A DNA stretch of 64,000 nucleotides. It comes from Hetaerina americana. Its lineage: Eukaryota; Arthropoda; Insecta; Odonata; Calopterygidae. The stretch is from the NCBI GenBank assembly GCA_022747635.1, contig JAKTNV010000023.1, positions 986,001 to 1,050,000 of the forward strand, given 5' to 3'. The position numbers and the translations under genes are program-made. How positions within the stretch are numbered: the first letter of the stretch is position 1; every line of letters begins with the position of its first letter. The notes below the pieces were generated by a model that saw only the letters and a program-made list of their open reading frames with translations, was not told where the DNA came from and did not search any database. Below are positions 10,191 through 21,588 of this stretch, piece after piece.

Positions 10191-13100
10191 ACCAATTGGA
10201 TGGCCCACAGTTTTAGCATACATTAATATATTTGTTACTCCCCACTTGGTAATTAACGATCATTCCTTTTCAATGAGTACAATTGTTTCAAACTAATATT
10301 GATTCTAGTATTTTAGTTATTCAAAAAAATGTATAGTATTTCCCGTTCACGGTTTAGGATACATATGCCATCCGACTTCTCTTCGTTATGAACTCCGATG
10401 AGAATGCGTATTCGTGCGGTGAAAAATCAAGAAATAAATACATTCCACAGAAGGTCTGAATTCGTTTTATAGATCTGATGTTACTCCTATGAGATAATTA
10501 GGACATGCGCACTTCAACGGGTAGTTCAATACTAGGGTCCGGCACAATGATACGAGTGTTAAGTTTTAATCCCGTAAGCTAACGCGTCACATGCTCTAAG
10601 CAACATGTTTCCCCTTTGAAGCTTCGCGGAAGAGACATTCCATTGAAATCCTCGAATTTCTTGCAAGATTTTAAATTTGAACGTAGCGCGGCATTTTAAA
10701 GGCGAGACACAAATAAGTACTTATTTACTTATTCTCACATTTCTCACCAGTTAAACGAATGCAAGTCATTACTCTATGGCTTTTGAAACAATTACCACAT
10801 GGTACGAGAAAGTTGTTTGTTTCATAATGAGGCAAAAATTAGGCTAATGGGTGAGACAAGTCACTCGGGATTACATCTTGGTTGATGATAAATGAGTCGA
10901 AATAGTCCTTCCGATCCATAGATGACATTTGAAAGAGAACTCTAATCCATTAAAGGACATCCTTTATTAATTGCATGGTTTGAGTATTTTTAGAAAACTT
11001 CTGCTCTCCGAGAAGCTCTGTCCCAGTTTTATTTGTGAGGATCCGATCTTAAAAGATTCGGTGCTTTTAACAAAATAAGAAGTCTCAACTCTTGAGTTAA
11101 ACCTTATTCTTGAGAAAATGGTGGTCTTCCTATGATCAGAATTTGTCGATAACGACTAAAAAGAATACTCTCCCAAAGACGGTATTTGTGGCGTTTCTGC
11201 TTTGAAAGATAAAAATGAAACAACCTGGAAACTCAAAAAGAGCATTACTTCAAAGTAATCGCTTTCCATGTGCTTTTTATTGAAGAGGATTATTATTGAA
11301 AAAGTAAATGTGTCAAAACATAAAAATACATTCATTGCACGCAAGGTACATTCATATGTACAATGTATGTAAAAATACATACATTGTACACATCGGTGTG
11401 CAATGAATTTATTTTTATTGCATGTATTTCTGTACGTCCCTCGAAGATAAAATGATTGAATGGGGAGGCAGTCTGGGGGCTGAGGAAGTGTTTAGAAGAG
11501 CGGAAGAGGAAAGAGATCAGTTGAAGGGGGGCAAAGGAGGCAAGACAAGGTGGATTAGGGACACTCCTTGAGGTACAAGGTTGGATTAGTAGGAAATATA
11601 AGGGGGGGAAATTGAAAGGAAGGCACCGCGAGGGGAACCGAGAGGACATACATACGTGTATTACGGTCCGATAAGTGTACAAATGAAGAGTGCATTGGAT
11701 ACATTAATAATGGCGTAAAAGAGAAAATTTATCAGGCAGTGACGGAATCAGCATTGAATACAGAAGAATATAGGGTTAAATACAATCTTATGATTTAAAT
11801 AATTACTATTGCGATGATGATGACTGATAATAATGGCGTGATTTTGCTACTTCAAGGAAAACAATTCAAGAATTTCTCTAGAAAAAGAAAAACTGTGACA
11901 AATACTTTAGAGAGCTCTCCAGAGGGATAAATTAAATGACTCGATTGCCCCAGCACAACTCTAAAATTTAGAGGTTAAAGGTAACCAAACTATCACAATT
12001 ATCTCCCATTAACGGAATTATTAATATTCTTTTTCATGACTGCAGTCTCAACATCCTCTGGCACACTCTTCCGTGCGGCTTGTGGGGTAAAATTCGTTGT
12101 CAATTTCGTAACCCCCGCAATCACAGGTGAAGCATTAAGTGTTGGAGGGTATGAGGCTTAGTAAAAACTTGACGAAAAATCATCAGCAAGGAAGAATATT
12201 GCCCCACTGTCGCGCGGTGCTGGGTGAGAAGTAGTCCCATGCATTGTATAACCATTACTCCAGGACTCCATACTCTCGATGATCTGTATGAAATCGGTTT
12301 AAAAAAAAGAAGGCTGAAGGAAATGTTTTCGAAAAGTAATCACTAGCAGCAACATTTTAAAAATATTTTTATCAATGCTTCAATGTTCATCAAGCGTTAT
12401 CATGAACACAACTGCCCCTACCTCTTAAATACGAAAAACGTAATAAAAATATGACAGAACAGATCCCAGTTCGAGTCCCGGTGAAGGCGAATGAATTTTA
12501 CACTCTGAAATCACTGCATTGTAATGCAAATTTAGCGGATGACTCCGTTAACAGACACTGTCACGATATCTCCCGCAGTTTCCTGGAAAAAAGCATGACA
12601 TTTGAACATAAACATTTAGCTATAGCACAGAAGAAATATTGCTTCCGTCATTTAATCGTAATATAATTTCTCATGTCAATCAGCCTTCCGAATATCAGCT
12701 ATATGTTCACCCCCTATCGGTTCTCCTAATATTAGCTATATTATAATTTGCCATTGAGCCGTGTAAGTGCGAAAGAAAAGGCCAAGGAGCCTCCCCGCCT
12801 CTTACAAATTTGCCGTCGGCCGATGCGGAGGGAAGTGAGGCCATATCCCAGCCCTCACCCTCCTGCGTCTTCTTTTGCGGCTTCAGTAGCTGATTAAACG
12901 AGCCGTCAAACACTGTTTAAAATTGCATTAATATGCATTATAATTTGCAAATAAACACAATAATTGAAGATGGACGTCGGTTCCTCCATAAATGCCTTCA
13001 TGAAAATCACACATTTGAAGACAAGGCCTGAAACATGGAAATGGCTTCTTTAAAAAAATAATAAAGAGCCTGGAAGAAAATTGGCGCTAATATTCGGAAA

Positions 13101-13854
13101 ATTGATCAGTATGGTAACAATTATTCCGCATACAGTAGTACATATCCATCACTCAGGATCTCTGTAAACTTATGGACTTTATCTATCAATATAGAAATGG
13201 TGAAGGTATTTAATAATCAGTAAAGAGAAATTAGTTTTGTCTAAGGAAGAGTAATTTGACTGTTTACGGCCCTTCTTCATACAGATATTAGTTGCATTAT
13301 GCATACAAATGTATTTCTCGTACTGTGCAAAAATTTTATCTCACATATGTTTTCCAAATTAACAAAACGTTGTTGGCAGGAAAGGCCGGAATTACTTAAA
13401 TACTAACGTTCTCATCGAACATTTATGCACTATTATACTGCAATTTTCATCATTGCTGATAGATTATGAATGTTCTGCAGATGGAAATATTTCCACGTTT
13501 AACAAGAAATTTATCGCCATGCTTTATTATACAAAAATATTTTTCTTCGTTTTTATGAGGAATAGGTATGAAAAAATCGTTTATATCTGATCAAACGAAA
13601 GAAGCTTTTTAATTGCAAGTTAAGTTCCATAATGACACAAAATTAAGACAAAATTAGCTTAGAAAAGCAAGCCTGAGTGTCGTGAGAATACCCCGTGCTA
13701 TTTTACTTCTTTACCAAAAAATATTAAACGAAATAATTTGATTAACCCTAAATCATACGTAAACGTATAAGAACTTAGAGTAAGGAATCATCATATTGAC
13801 GAAAAAGGCAACTGAACGGAGGCTCAGGTTCACCTTGGGTGCTTGAAATGAGCT
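10191..13854. other. No recognisable gene
   Basis: AT-rich intergenic DNA. The only structured item is the hairpin at 11330-11408. ORFs such as 11332-11682 minus and 12451-12666 plus show nothing recognisable. Confidence 0.4.
11330..11408. repeat. Nested hairpin, miRNA-precursor-sized
   Basis: An inner perfect 14-bp stem (11357-11370 with 11377-11390, core TGTACAATGTATGT) closes a 6-nt loop. An outer 11-bp stem (11330-11340 with 11398-11408, ATTCATTGCAC) encloses it after an asymmetric internal loop. The fold is about 79 nt. It could be a MITE relic or a small-RNA hairpin. Confidence 0.55.
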
Positions 13855-14628
13855 TTGATTTTTCCATCCATTCTCGTCATTTCTTTTCTTATTGATCCCG
13901 TAGCCTCATGTTCCGCCGTCAACGAATCCACATCTACTTACCCCCCCCCCCTTCGACTTCCAGAACGATTTCATTTCGAAAAAAGACTGAAATTTCTTAA
14001 AAGACTGAAATTTCTTAAAAGACTGAAATTTCTTAAAATACTGAAATTTCTTAAAAGACTGAAATTTCTTAAAAGACTGAAATTTCTTAAAAGACCCTAC
14101 GCCACACTATTCTCCCTATGCTCACAATGTGAAAACACACGGACCGACCGGAAGTACCGCTGCTCGCAGAGGCTTCCGTGTCGAAGTATGTGGTCTTCAT
14201 TTCGCAGCATCACTTGCGCTTCTTTGTCGACGTTTCTGGAGCCGTTTTACACCATTATGGCCTCTCTCTATAACCCCCTTACTCTTTACAATCCCGTGTT
14301 ACGGCTGAAAGCATCGTCGGCGGTATTAACGTGGGTGGTTCTGGGGGTGGTTGGTAGGGAGAGACCCTTAATTAATACCGCGTGCTCGTTCTCCTCCAGA
14401 GGGACCGGGGAAAGGTTTACAAGCTCACGGCGTGGCTGGGGCGGGGGGCAGAGGACCCATGCGCTTATGGTCCACGCTCGGGAGAAATCGAGGTGTCGCA
14501 TGGAGGCCGGCGAGGTTGTGAAGGGTGGCCAGGTCCGGTTTGGATGGGAAGAGTGGAGGGTGGTCGGGTGGTGGAGGAGACCCGAGGGAAGAAGAGCTCA
14601 AAGCAGAAAAATGATACGGGAGGAGTAG
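13855..14628 (+). CDS. 257-codon ORF across a minisatellite, doubtful
   Basis: This is one of the longest ORFs outside transposons. It has a hydrophobic N terminus, then six in-frame repeats of KRLKFL created by the 18-bp minisatellite, then a GC-rich part rich in Arg/Gly/Trp. The tail overlaps other long ORFs in GC-rich DNA, and no domain is recognised. The unit length is a multiple of three, which alone keeps the frame open, so coding is unproven. Confidence 0.15.
   Translation: MIFPSILVISFLIDPVASCSAVNESTSTYPPPLRLPERFHFEKRLKFLKRLKFLKRLKFLKILKFLKRLKFLKRLKFLKRPYATLFSLCSQCENTRTDRKYRCSQRLPCRSMWSSFRSITCASLSTFLEPFYTIMASLYNPLTLYNPVLRLKASSAVLTWVVLGVVGRERPLINTACSFSSRGTGERFTSSRRGWGGGQRTHALMVHAREKSRCRMEAGEVVKGGQVRFGWEEWRVVGWWRRPEGRRAQSRKMIREE
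13981..14095 (+). repeat. 18-bp minisatellite, 6.4 copies
   Basis: The unit AAAAGACTGAAATTTCTT repeats at 13981, 13999, 14017, 14035 (one change, G to T), 14053 and 14071, with a partial unit at 14089. Near-identity of units implies recent expansion. A run of ten C lies just upstream at 13941-13950. Confidence 0.95.
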
Positions 14629-14934
14629 AAAGCTTTTTCAAACGACCGCTTCGTCTTTGAGCAAGGTTTCGAAGGGCTGAGGAAGTACATTAAGTGATTG
14701 GAGATTGAGGGGAAGGAAGAGATACGACTTCGCCGATAGAAATAAAGTTTAATTTGTGTCTCTGCAAGGGACAGGTAATGAGAAAGGATGGTGCATGTAA
14801 ACTCTTTTGCATGAAGGTTGATGAAGGTACGTCATAGAGGACAAGACTAAGTGGAATGCAAAAATGGGAAATTTACTCAGGTATTGTAAGGATGGTCAAG
14901 AGTGGGCTCGCCAAAGCATTGATATGAAGCGTGT

Positions 14935-15262
14935 TTTTGTGTAACTTTTGAAGCCAGACAGAAAGCGTAGATAGAAGTCATTTGAGAAGTGGGGGTGGGG
15001 AAAAATATAATAGGCGAATTGACAGAGAGGAAAACAATCGGGGAAGTTAAGGTGAAGGAGGAGAGGGGATTGTTGGCAGAAATTCTACGGAGGTAGGAGA
15101 GGTGGAAGCAAAAGATTTTGAGATAGTGGGATGTTGAAGACTGTGATAGAGGGGATAATGTTAGCCAAACGAGGAAAGCACAGGAATAAAGTAGGGATTT
15201 TGGTCGGGATGAAGGGAGGAAGGAAGCAAGCGGAGTGGAATAAGGGCTCATTGCAGTGTCGG
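14935..15262 (+). mobile_element. RTE-type retrotransposon, 3' fragment on plus strand
   Basis: The DNA corresponds, in reverse orientation, to the C-terminal coding end of the RTE copies at 20.5-20.85 and 57.3-57.6 kb: a trait such as GAGGAGAGGGGATTGTTGG, later GATGTTGAAGACTGTGATAG, and a terminal GGATGAAGGGAGGAAGG. Frames are broken. Confidence 0.7.
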
Positions 15263-16589
15263 ACGTCAGGTTGTGCTTTGTAATGAGAGTCAAATTAATG
15301 GATCGTTGAACCGCTATAGTGCCTGTATTCATTCAACACATTGCTAAAACTGTATTTTATCAATAATACGTTAAAAGATCAAAGCGACTCAAGAAATGAA
15401 ATTTTAGGATTCTCAGGATCGGAAAAGAGTTACGCAAACAATTTAAAAATGAGAGAAAGATGAAGGAATTATGCGTGAATAGGTTAATATCGGAGAAATC
15501 TGTAAAACAGAATAAGTTTCCTGAAATAAAATAAAATCTGACTCTTTTGAAAGAGTGATAAGGACCGCAGACCACCCTAATAACTTGATATACTCGACAT
15601 CACCGATACATCACACTTTCATAGTAGTTTGGAATATTAATTAGAATGAGGGAGGATGCTAAACATGAAATAATCTGGAAAATGCAAGCGATATGGGAAC
15701 TTTTACAAAAATTTTAAGTTAACCCGAGAAGCGAATGACTCGCGTCTCAGAAAGAAGATACTTGCGACTGCAAAAACTCCGAATTGAGTGCAGTCCAGTG
15801 AAATCGTGGACTACTCGCAGATAGTTAGGCGGTAAATACAGATAAATATAAGTTTGACTTCGACTGTAATCTATATGAAGGCTTCATGCATTAGTGTCTG
15901 GCAATGAGGACACAATTTTAATGGAAATTACTGAAAAACCAGCGGCAATCATTTCTTCATAAAACCATGGCTAATAGCAGGCTTAATTATTTAGACTAAT
16001 CGGTTATTTAAGCGAGAGGGGTAATTTCACAGTCCTTGAAATGCTTTTGCAAAAGAACCAAAAGGATTACGCACAACTATCACATATTCTTGGACGGAGC
16101 ACTCTAGGGACTCAAATACCCAATACTAGAGTTAGCCTATGACAGTGATGTACGACGCTGAAGATCAAATGACTAAGTAGAAAGAAAAGTGAAGAATGAT
16201 GACGTTGATTGAAGAGACGAAGATGAAAAGACTATGACAAATGACGACGCAAGGGCATTGGACAAATTTAGAAGCACGAATGCATAACTGGAAACCTATC
16301 AGGCGATGAGAGAATTTACAATGAATACAATTAAACAGCTTGGCGGATACAAGTGTAATATTTACAGCCGATTGCTCAAGGTTTCATACGCATGTGTAGA
16401 GTAGAATGCTATGCATCACATTTATGAGGATCTCGGGCATATATGCACATTATTCATTAAAATGCAAATAGCTATGGCCATTTTATGCGATAAAGTAGGT
16501 GAAAAAACTAAAACGAATTTAGTTTTCAAAGCACAGGTTTCACCTGAATTAGATTTTGACATCAGAAGGTACAAGATTTGTAAATAAGT
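15263..16589. other. No recognisable gene
   Basis: AT-rich intergenic DNA with only short ORFs (for example 15360-15575 minus) and no element signature seen. Confidence 0.4.
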
Positions 16590-17100
16590 AACGGTAACAA
16601 TTTTTCTTGACGAGTGCGTGATGTGCTGAATTCAGGCCATCAATTAAGCATGCGCATAATCGCACACCGCATTGGCATTGATGAGAGGACAGTGTACACC
16701 ATTGTCACTGACAATTTGGTGATGCTAACGACCTGCGCAAAATGCGTCCCGAAGGTATTGCTGGACGACCAAAAGCGGAGTCGAATGTCTGCTTGCGAAG
16801 ACCTTTTTCAACGCGTTGAAGAAGGCCCCGACTTTTTGGACGGCCCCGACTTGTCACCAGCACTCTATTTCCTATTTCCGAAAGTGAAAACCTTCCTCAA
16901 AGGATACCACCATGAGACCTTGAGTGCCGTCAAAGAAGCTAGCACGAGTACCCATAAGGACCTTCCGCCTACCAGGGAGACTTCGAGTCGTGGAAGGCCG
17001 TTGGCAAAAGCGTGTCGACGCTCAAGGCATGTACTTGGGAGAATTTTGAGGCAATGAAGTAATCTGAAATAAATTTAGTTTTCCGAAATTTTTTAATGCA
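16590..17100 (+). pseudogene. mariner-type transposase relic with internal deletion
   Basis: ORF 16614-17057 begins with the second helix-turn-helix-type region of a mariner transposase (RIIAHRIGIDERTVYTIV) and the linker up to RVEEGPDFL. It then jumps directly to the C-terminal block (DGPDLSPALYFLFPKVKTF). The catalytic core containing the first two Asp is deleted, and the third Asp (normally SPxD) reads Leu in SPALYF. A frameshift near 16965 separates the last ~30 codons, which read FESWKAVGKSVSTL in another frame. It is a different mariner lineage from the one at 31-32.3 kb. Confidence 0.8.
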
Positions 17101-17282
17101 AACCATAGATTTGGGAGCGATGCTTAACAAAAAGCGACCATCTTTTCGTATCATGTGCTCAGTAAAAAAAGAAATTTCATCTTTCTCTCGTCTTCTTGCA
17201 CAACAGTCCACAACACTATGAAAATGACGTAAAATAAAGATAATTTAGTATCCTAAACTACTTACATATATATATTATTACA

Positions 17283-19262
17283 CGGTAATCTACTGGTTTA
17301 AGTAGCTTTTGGATGGACACAAATGGCAAATAAATATTTTGTGAATGCTAAAAAAACACAAAATCCAGCCACCTACTCTGCATCAGATCCCTCTTCATCT
17401 CTGCGTACTTCCTTCCTCCCTTCATCCCGTCCAACATCCCTTTGTTGAGCCATTTTGTTTAGCCTCTTCCACCCGCATTTTCCAAAACATTTTAGTAGTT
17501 CGGCATGAATGCTATCCACCCCAACGGCCTTATTTGATTTCATCTCTCTTGATGCCCTTTCTATCTCATCGTCGAGTATGCCTGGACCTAAGCTATCTTC
17601 GTCTACGTCAAGTTCCTCCTCTATGTCTAACTTTGTTGGTCTAAGTTCTTTACTGTGCAGTTCTTCCATATATTCCCTCCATCTCTCTTGGATCTTTTCT
17701 TTGTCAACTTTTATCTTAGCCGCCATATCTCTAACTCTTAGCATAGATCTTCCCTTCTTACCTCCCGATAGTGATTTAACCTTCCTGTATGGGGCACCAA
17801 TTTCACCCTTCCTCTGCAGACTTTACAATTCCTTGCACTGCGTTATCCACCATTCTTCTTTTGCCCTATTTGTTGCCCTTCTCAAATTATTATTTAACTC
17901 TTTGTACTTCATTTATTTTTAAACATTATTCACATACAGCAGTAGAGTCAATATACAGTGCAAAATATAACAAACATTAAAGAGGAGGAAATGCAATAAC
18001 AGCATAACAATAAACAACGAGAACCGAGCGTGGAGAGGGGAAAAATTTAATTTGTTGAGAGGTGGGATAAGGCTTGGGTGGTGAAATTGTTGCATGATAA
18101 ATTAAAAGGATGAAGAGAGTGACGGAGTGAATGTAGAAGGGAGGAGAGGCGAAATAAAGGTGAGTGCTTGGTGAGAGATATCCTAGGAATAGGCAGATGG
18201 AGTAGGGAGTGGGTGCGGGTGGATCGAGCAGCTATCCTGAAGGTGAAGAGAGAGAGCAGTTCAAGGCAATCAATAGTCGAGTTTAGGGTGTTGTGGAGGT
18301 CTTTTAAATCAGCTTTAAGTCGGCGATTTTGGGGAGTACAAATTTGAGGGCAAATTGCAGAAATGTGGGACTCGGTGGTTAACTATTTTGGCAAAGAAGT
18401 GAGAGATACAATCGAGGGATTTAAGGTTAGTTGGGGAAGAGGTGGACCAAAATGGGGAGCAATATGATACTATGGGGAGGAAAATTGTTGACAAGTACGA
18501 ACGGAGCGCAAATGGATGTTTAATTTCTGTGAAGCGGTAAAGAAGGCCTAACAGGGACATTGCTTTATTTTCTACAGTCTGTATGTGGTCGGAGTAATTT
18601 AGATTATGGCCAGTTAAAACGCCAAGGTCTTTCATAGTTGTTAGTCTATTTAAGGGAGTTGACTTAATTGAGTAGTTGAATATCATCGATTTATTTTCAG
18701 AGTAAGAGTCACGAGGTTGCGTTTTCCAGGGTTAAGTTAAGCCTCCAGGTATCACACCATAGGGAAATTTGATTTGAGGCAAGTTGAAGGTGAATAAAGT
18801 CAGAAGTATTATTAATTTGCTTGTAAATATTGCAATCATCAGTATAGAGAAGGGTATTGACCTGGGAAGAAAGGAGTTGGGAAAATGTAACCTAACTCTG
18901 TATTTACATTCTTCCATATTCTTCTCACATCCATCGTTGCAATCATCTCATCCGTGATCCACGGACTCCTTGTCCTTTTTCCGTTTACGGTTCCTATATT
19001 GTCTTTTCCGGCTTTCGATATCCCTTTCTTGATACATTTCCATTTTTCTTCGATAGTACTCAGCACTTTACCGTCCTCCATAGTTTTCTCTACAGTCTGT
19101 TGGTACTCCTGCCTTGTCAATCCATTTAACGCTTCTACATTCATATTCCTAACCCGCCGCCCATGCCTTATCTTTTTTGAAAAGGACGCTACATTTCATA
19201 ACAACTAAATTGTGGCCAGAGTCCGCATCCGCTCCCGGGAAGCTGTGCGAATTTATTACACT
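17283..19262 (-). mobile_element. RTE-type retrotransposon, deleted and split copy (RTE copy 1)
   Basis: The 3' end begins with GGTAATCTACTGG, as in the copies at 20418 and 56863. The 3' coding tip (17345-17435) jumps over about 1.26 kb of reverse transcriptase, as judged against copy 3, to the region before the fingers (17450-17915; ORF 17373-17744 minus with the linker motif NKAVGVDSIHAELLK). The element is then interrupted by a CR1-type insertion (17916-18891) and resumes at 18892-19262 in the endonuclease/RT linker (ORF 18839-19144). It is 5'-truncated at about 19262. It lacks the RT active site and is non-functional. Confidence 0.85.
17916..18891 (-). mobile_element. CR1/L2-type retrotransposon fragment nested in RTE copy 1
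   Basis: The minus-strand ORF 18315-18686 encodes the post-palm region of a CR1/Jockey-group reverse transcriptase (DLGVLTGHNLNYSDHI, then FALRSYLSTIFLPIVSYCSP). Upstream, around 18826-18870, the frame reads LLYTDDCNIYK, the active-site box with YTDD instead of the usual YADD. The RTE sequence continues on both sides, so this piece inserted later. No clear target duplication was found at either edge. The copy is 5'-truncated. Confidence 0.8.
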
Positions 19263-19274
19263 AAACCTTCGCTC

Positions 19275-19760
19275 CGTGAGAGATTCCCAGCCTAGCTTCT
19301 ATAATATTTTGGATATACCCCTAAGTTTATCATAACCACGTTTTAAAAATTCAGCTCCTCTTTTTTGCGCGCGATCCATTTCGGCAATTAATCCAACTTC
19401 GTGAGGATTCCAAATATTTTCAGCTTATTCTAAATGAGGCCTAACTAGCAACAGATAACATTTCTCTTTGACCTTTTCATTATATATAATCGGTACTCTT
19501 TCAATAAATCCTAATTTCTTGTTAGCTTGTCCCCGCATGTGTTCCACCCAGGAGAGGTTGTGAGTGAGGGGCACGCCTAGGTATTAAATCGAGTTTGCAC
19601 ATTCCAATTTCGGTGTTTCCGATTCAGATGGCGTTCGGAAGGGAATTGCTCTTTTTTCAAAAAGACATCACCACACACTTTTAAAGTTTAATACTAATGG
19701 CTAATTGTCGTACCAGCGTTTCACATCATTAAGGTCATCAGATAAAGCTGCTGTGATTAC
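19275..19760 (-). mobile_element. Jockey/CR1-like fragment (copy C)
   Basis: Minus-strand translation with stops reads YLGVPLTHNLSWVEHM, then GFIERV, then YLLLVRPHLE and KLGWESLTERR. This is the same post-palm domain as the copies at 3.8, 27.9 and 37.9 kb but clearly diverged. It abuts the truncated 5' edge of RTE copy 1. Confidence 0.7.
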
Positions 19761-20417
19761 AGAATCACGGATATCACGGTAAATCACTGCATATGTATGC
19801 AGTCCGATGCATATACGGTCCGATGTATTACCTACATAAAAGAGGGCCAAAATATATTACTGTTTCAGAAATCTCTCAAGTTCTTCAGGATGTGAGCAAG
19901 CCGCGATATTTCGGAATATAAGCATTGACAAGGGAGGCAAAAAGGTGCCTCAGAATTCATCACATTAGTACGTGATTTAAATTCCGTTAACTTGAACAGC
20001 TATCAATTTCTAAAAACCAATTATCTTCCGTTGGATACCGTGAGTTGCAAGGTTTAAACTGTCAGGTAAGTCAATTATTCACTTTTTTCACAAAATATTT
20101 ATACACTTCTCTTTTATTTTGTTTATATAACGATATCTTAACTCGAACATTGCCACTCAACTGCTTTCCCTGCGTGGAAATAAAGGAGCCAGAGACAACA
20201 AAGGTCCCCGTAAACAACATTATCATATGAATGAATGATGCTAATTTCCTTCGTTTCCTAAATAAATGTGCTGCCAGCACATTAATTTAGGAAACGAAAG
20301 AAACTTACACGTTTTCGAATTTTCGTTGGTCTAACCACAGTTTCTCAGGGAAGAGAAGGAAGGAGTTCCTGTGCTTTTGTTCAAAAGTGTTACCTTTACA
20401 TACATTATATTATTGTT
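19761..20417. other. No recognisable gene; contains a palindrome
   Basis: Intergenic DNA. The short overlapping ORFs at 20045-20280 sit over the palindrome at 20245-20303 and show no domain. Confidence 0.4.
20245..20303. repeat. Near-perfect 59-bp palindrome
   Basis: Arms of 29 bp (20245-20273 and 20275-20303) match with two mismatches and a one-base centre. The centre reads GTGCTGCCAGCAC. Two TIRs abutting after an internal deletion, or a cruciform-forming site, would look like this. Confidence 0.85.
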
Positions 20418-21409
20418 AGGTAATCTACCGGTTAAGGTAGGTTTATGGATGGACATAATTACTAATTGAATAATTTGTGACCGCTTGCAAAACACAACAT
20501 CCTACTTTATATCAGGTCCCTCTTCAGCTCTGAGTACTTTCTTCCTCCCTTCATCCCGCCTAACATCCCTATCCTGTTCCTTCCCTTTCCTCGTTTACCG
20601 AACATTCTCCCCTCAATTACAGTCTTCAACATGCCGCTGCCGGTCAATACCCCCTCAGCCACTTTTCCTGCCTCCATAGGATTGCTCCCAACAAACCCCC
20701 CTCATCGCCCACCATACCAAGTACTTCTTCGTTTGTTTTCTTCTCTGTCCATTTAACCCTCTCCATTCTTTTCCACACCCACATTTCAAAAGCCTCCAGT
20801 CTACGTGTATCCTCCTGCTTCAATTACCACGTTTCCGCGCCGTGCATAGCTACGCTCTATATAAAAGTTTTTACGAGTCTTTTCTTAATATCCTTACTCA
20901 ACGTCCTCGTCATCAACTCCCTCCTCCTTGTGAAAGCCTCTTTGCCTAGCGCGATGCTTCTCCTTACTTCCCTACTACTTTAAACCGTTTGGTCCAAAAT
21001 ACTTCCGAGATACGTAAACTGTTCTACCTGCTCTTGTTTTTGCCCTCTTTTTTAATGTTTAGATTAGCCTTTTTCTTTCTAGAAAATCGCATAACCTTTG
21101 TTTTATTAATATTGATTCTCATCCCATACCTGTCGCCCTGAATTTCCAATTCACTAAGCAATGCTTGCAGCCCCTTGGCTGACTGACAAACTAAAGCTTG
21201 GTCATCAGCAAACCTAACTGATTTTACGAATTTTCCGCCCACCTTCATTCCTTCTTCCAGTTCTTTCCATGCCTCTTTAATCATTTCCTCTACATACAGG
21301 TTGAACAGCAACGGTGATAATTGGCAACCCTGCCTTACACCTCTTCCTAGCACTGACCATCTGGACTCCCCGTTCGCCACCCGTGCCTGAGCAGTCTGAG
21401 ACATGTACA

Positions 21410-21588
21410 TAATTCAAACGAGAGATGGTACTTTTTTCCACACTTTATTTTACAAGCCAAACCTGATGATGTCGCCTATGCGACGAAACCGGTCGACTTG
21501 TAAAATAAAGTGTGGAAAAAAGTACCATCTCTCGTTTGAATTATTAGAATTGATTTCCACAAAGTGAAGCCTGAAACCATCGAGTTTA
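21410..21588 (+). mobile_element. 179-bp hammerhead-ribozyme insertion with 13-bp target duplication
   Basis: It is flanked by identical TGAGACATGTACA at 21397-21409 and 21589-21601; removing it rejoins the RTE reverse transcriptase sequence. It has perfect 46-bp inverted arms (21411-21456 and 21497-21542) around a 40-nt centre, followed by 46 bp of unique sequence to 21588. Hammerhead motifs in this setting are known from Penelope-like elements; the insert has no coding sequence, so it is either a severely 5'-truncated Penelope-like copy or a non-autonomous derivative. Confidence 0.85.
21452..21501 (+). ncRNA. Hammerhead ribozyme motif, type I, Penelope-like style
   Basis: The core CTGATGA is at 21463-21469, stem II GTCGC/GCGAC with loop CTAT at 21471-21484, GAAA at 21485-21488, a minimal stem III, and the predicted cleavage triplet GTC at 21492-21494. 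Stem I is formed by ACAAG (21452-21456) with CTTGT (21497-21501) across an asymmetric internal loop. All core nucleotides are canonical. One unpaired T lies at the base of stem II. Tiny stem III is typical of retroelement hammerheads, which may act as dimers. Confidence 0.75.
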
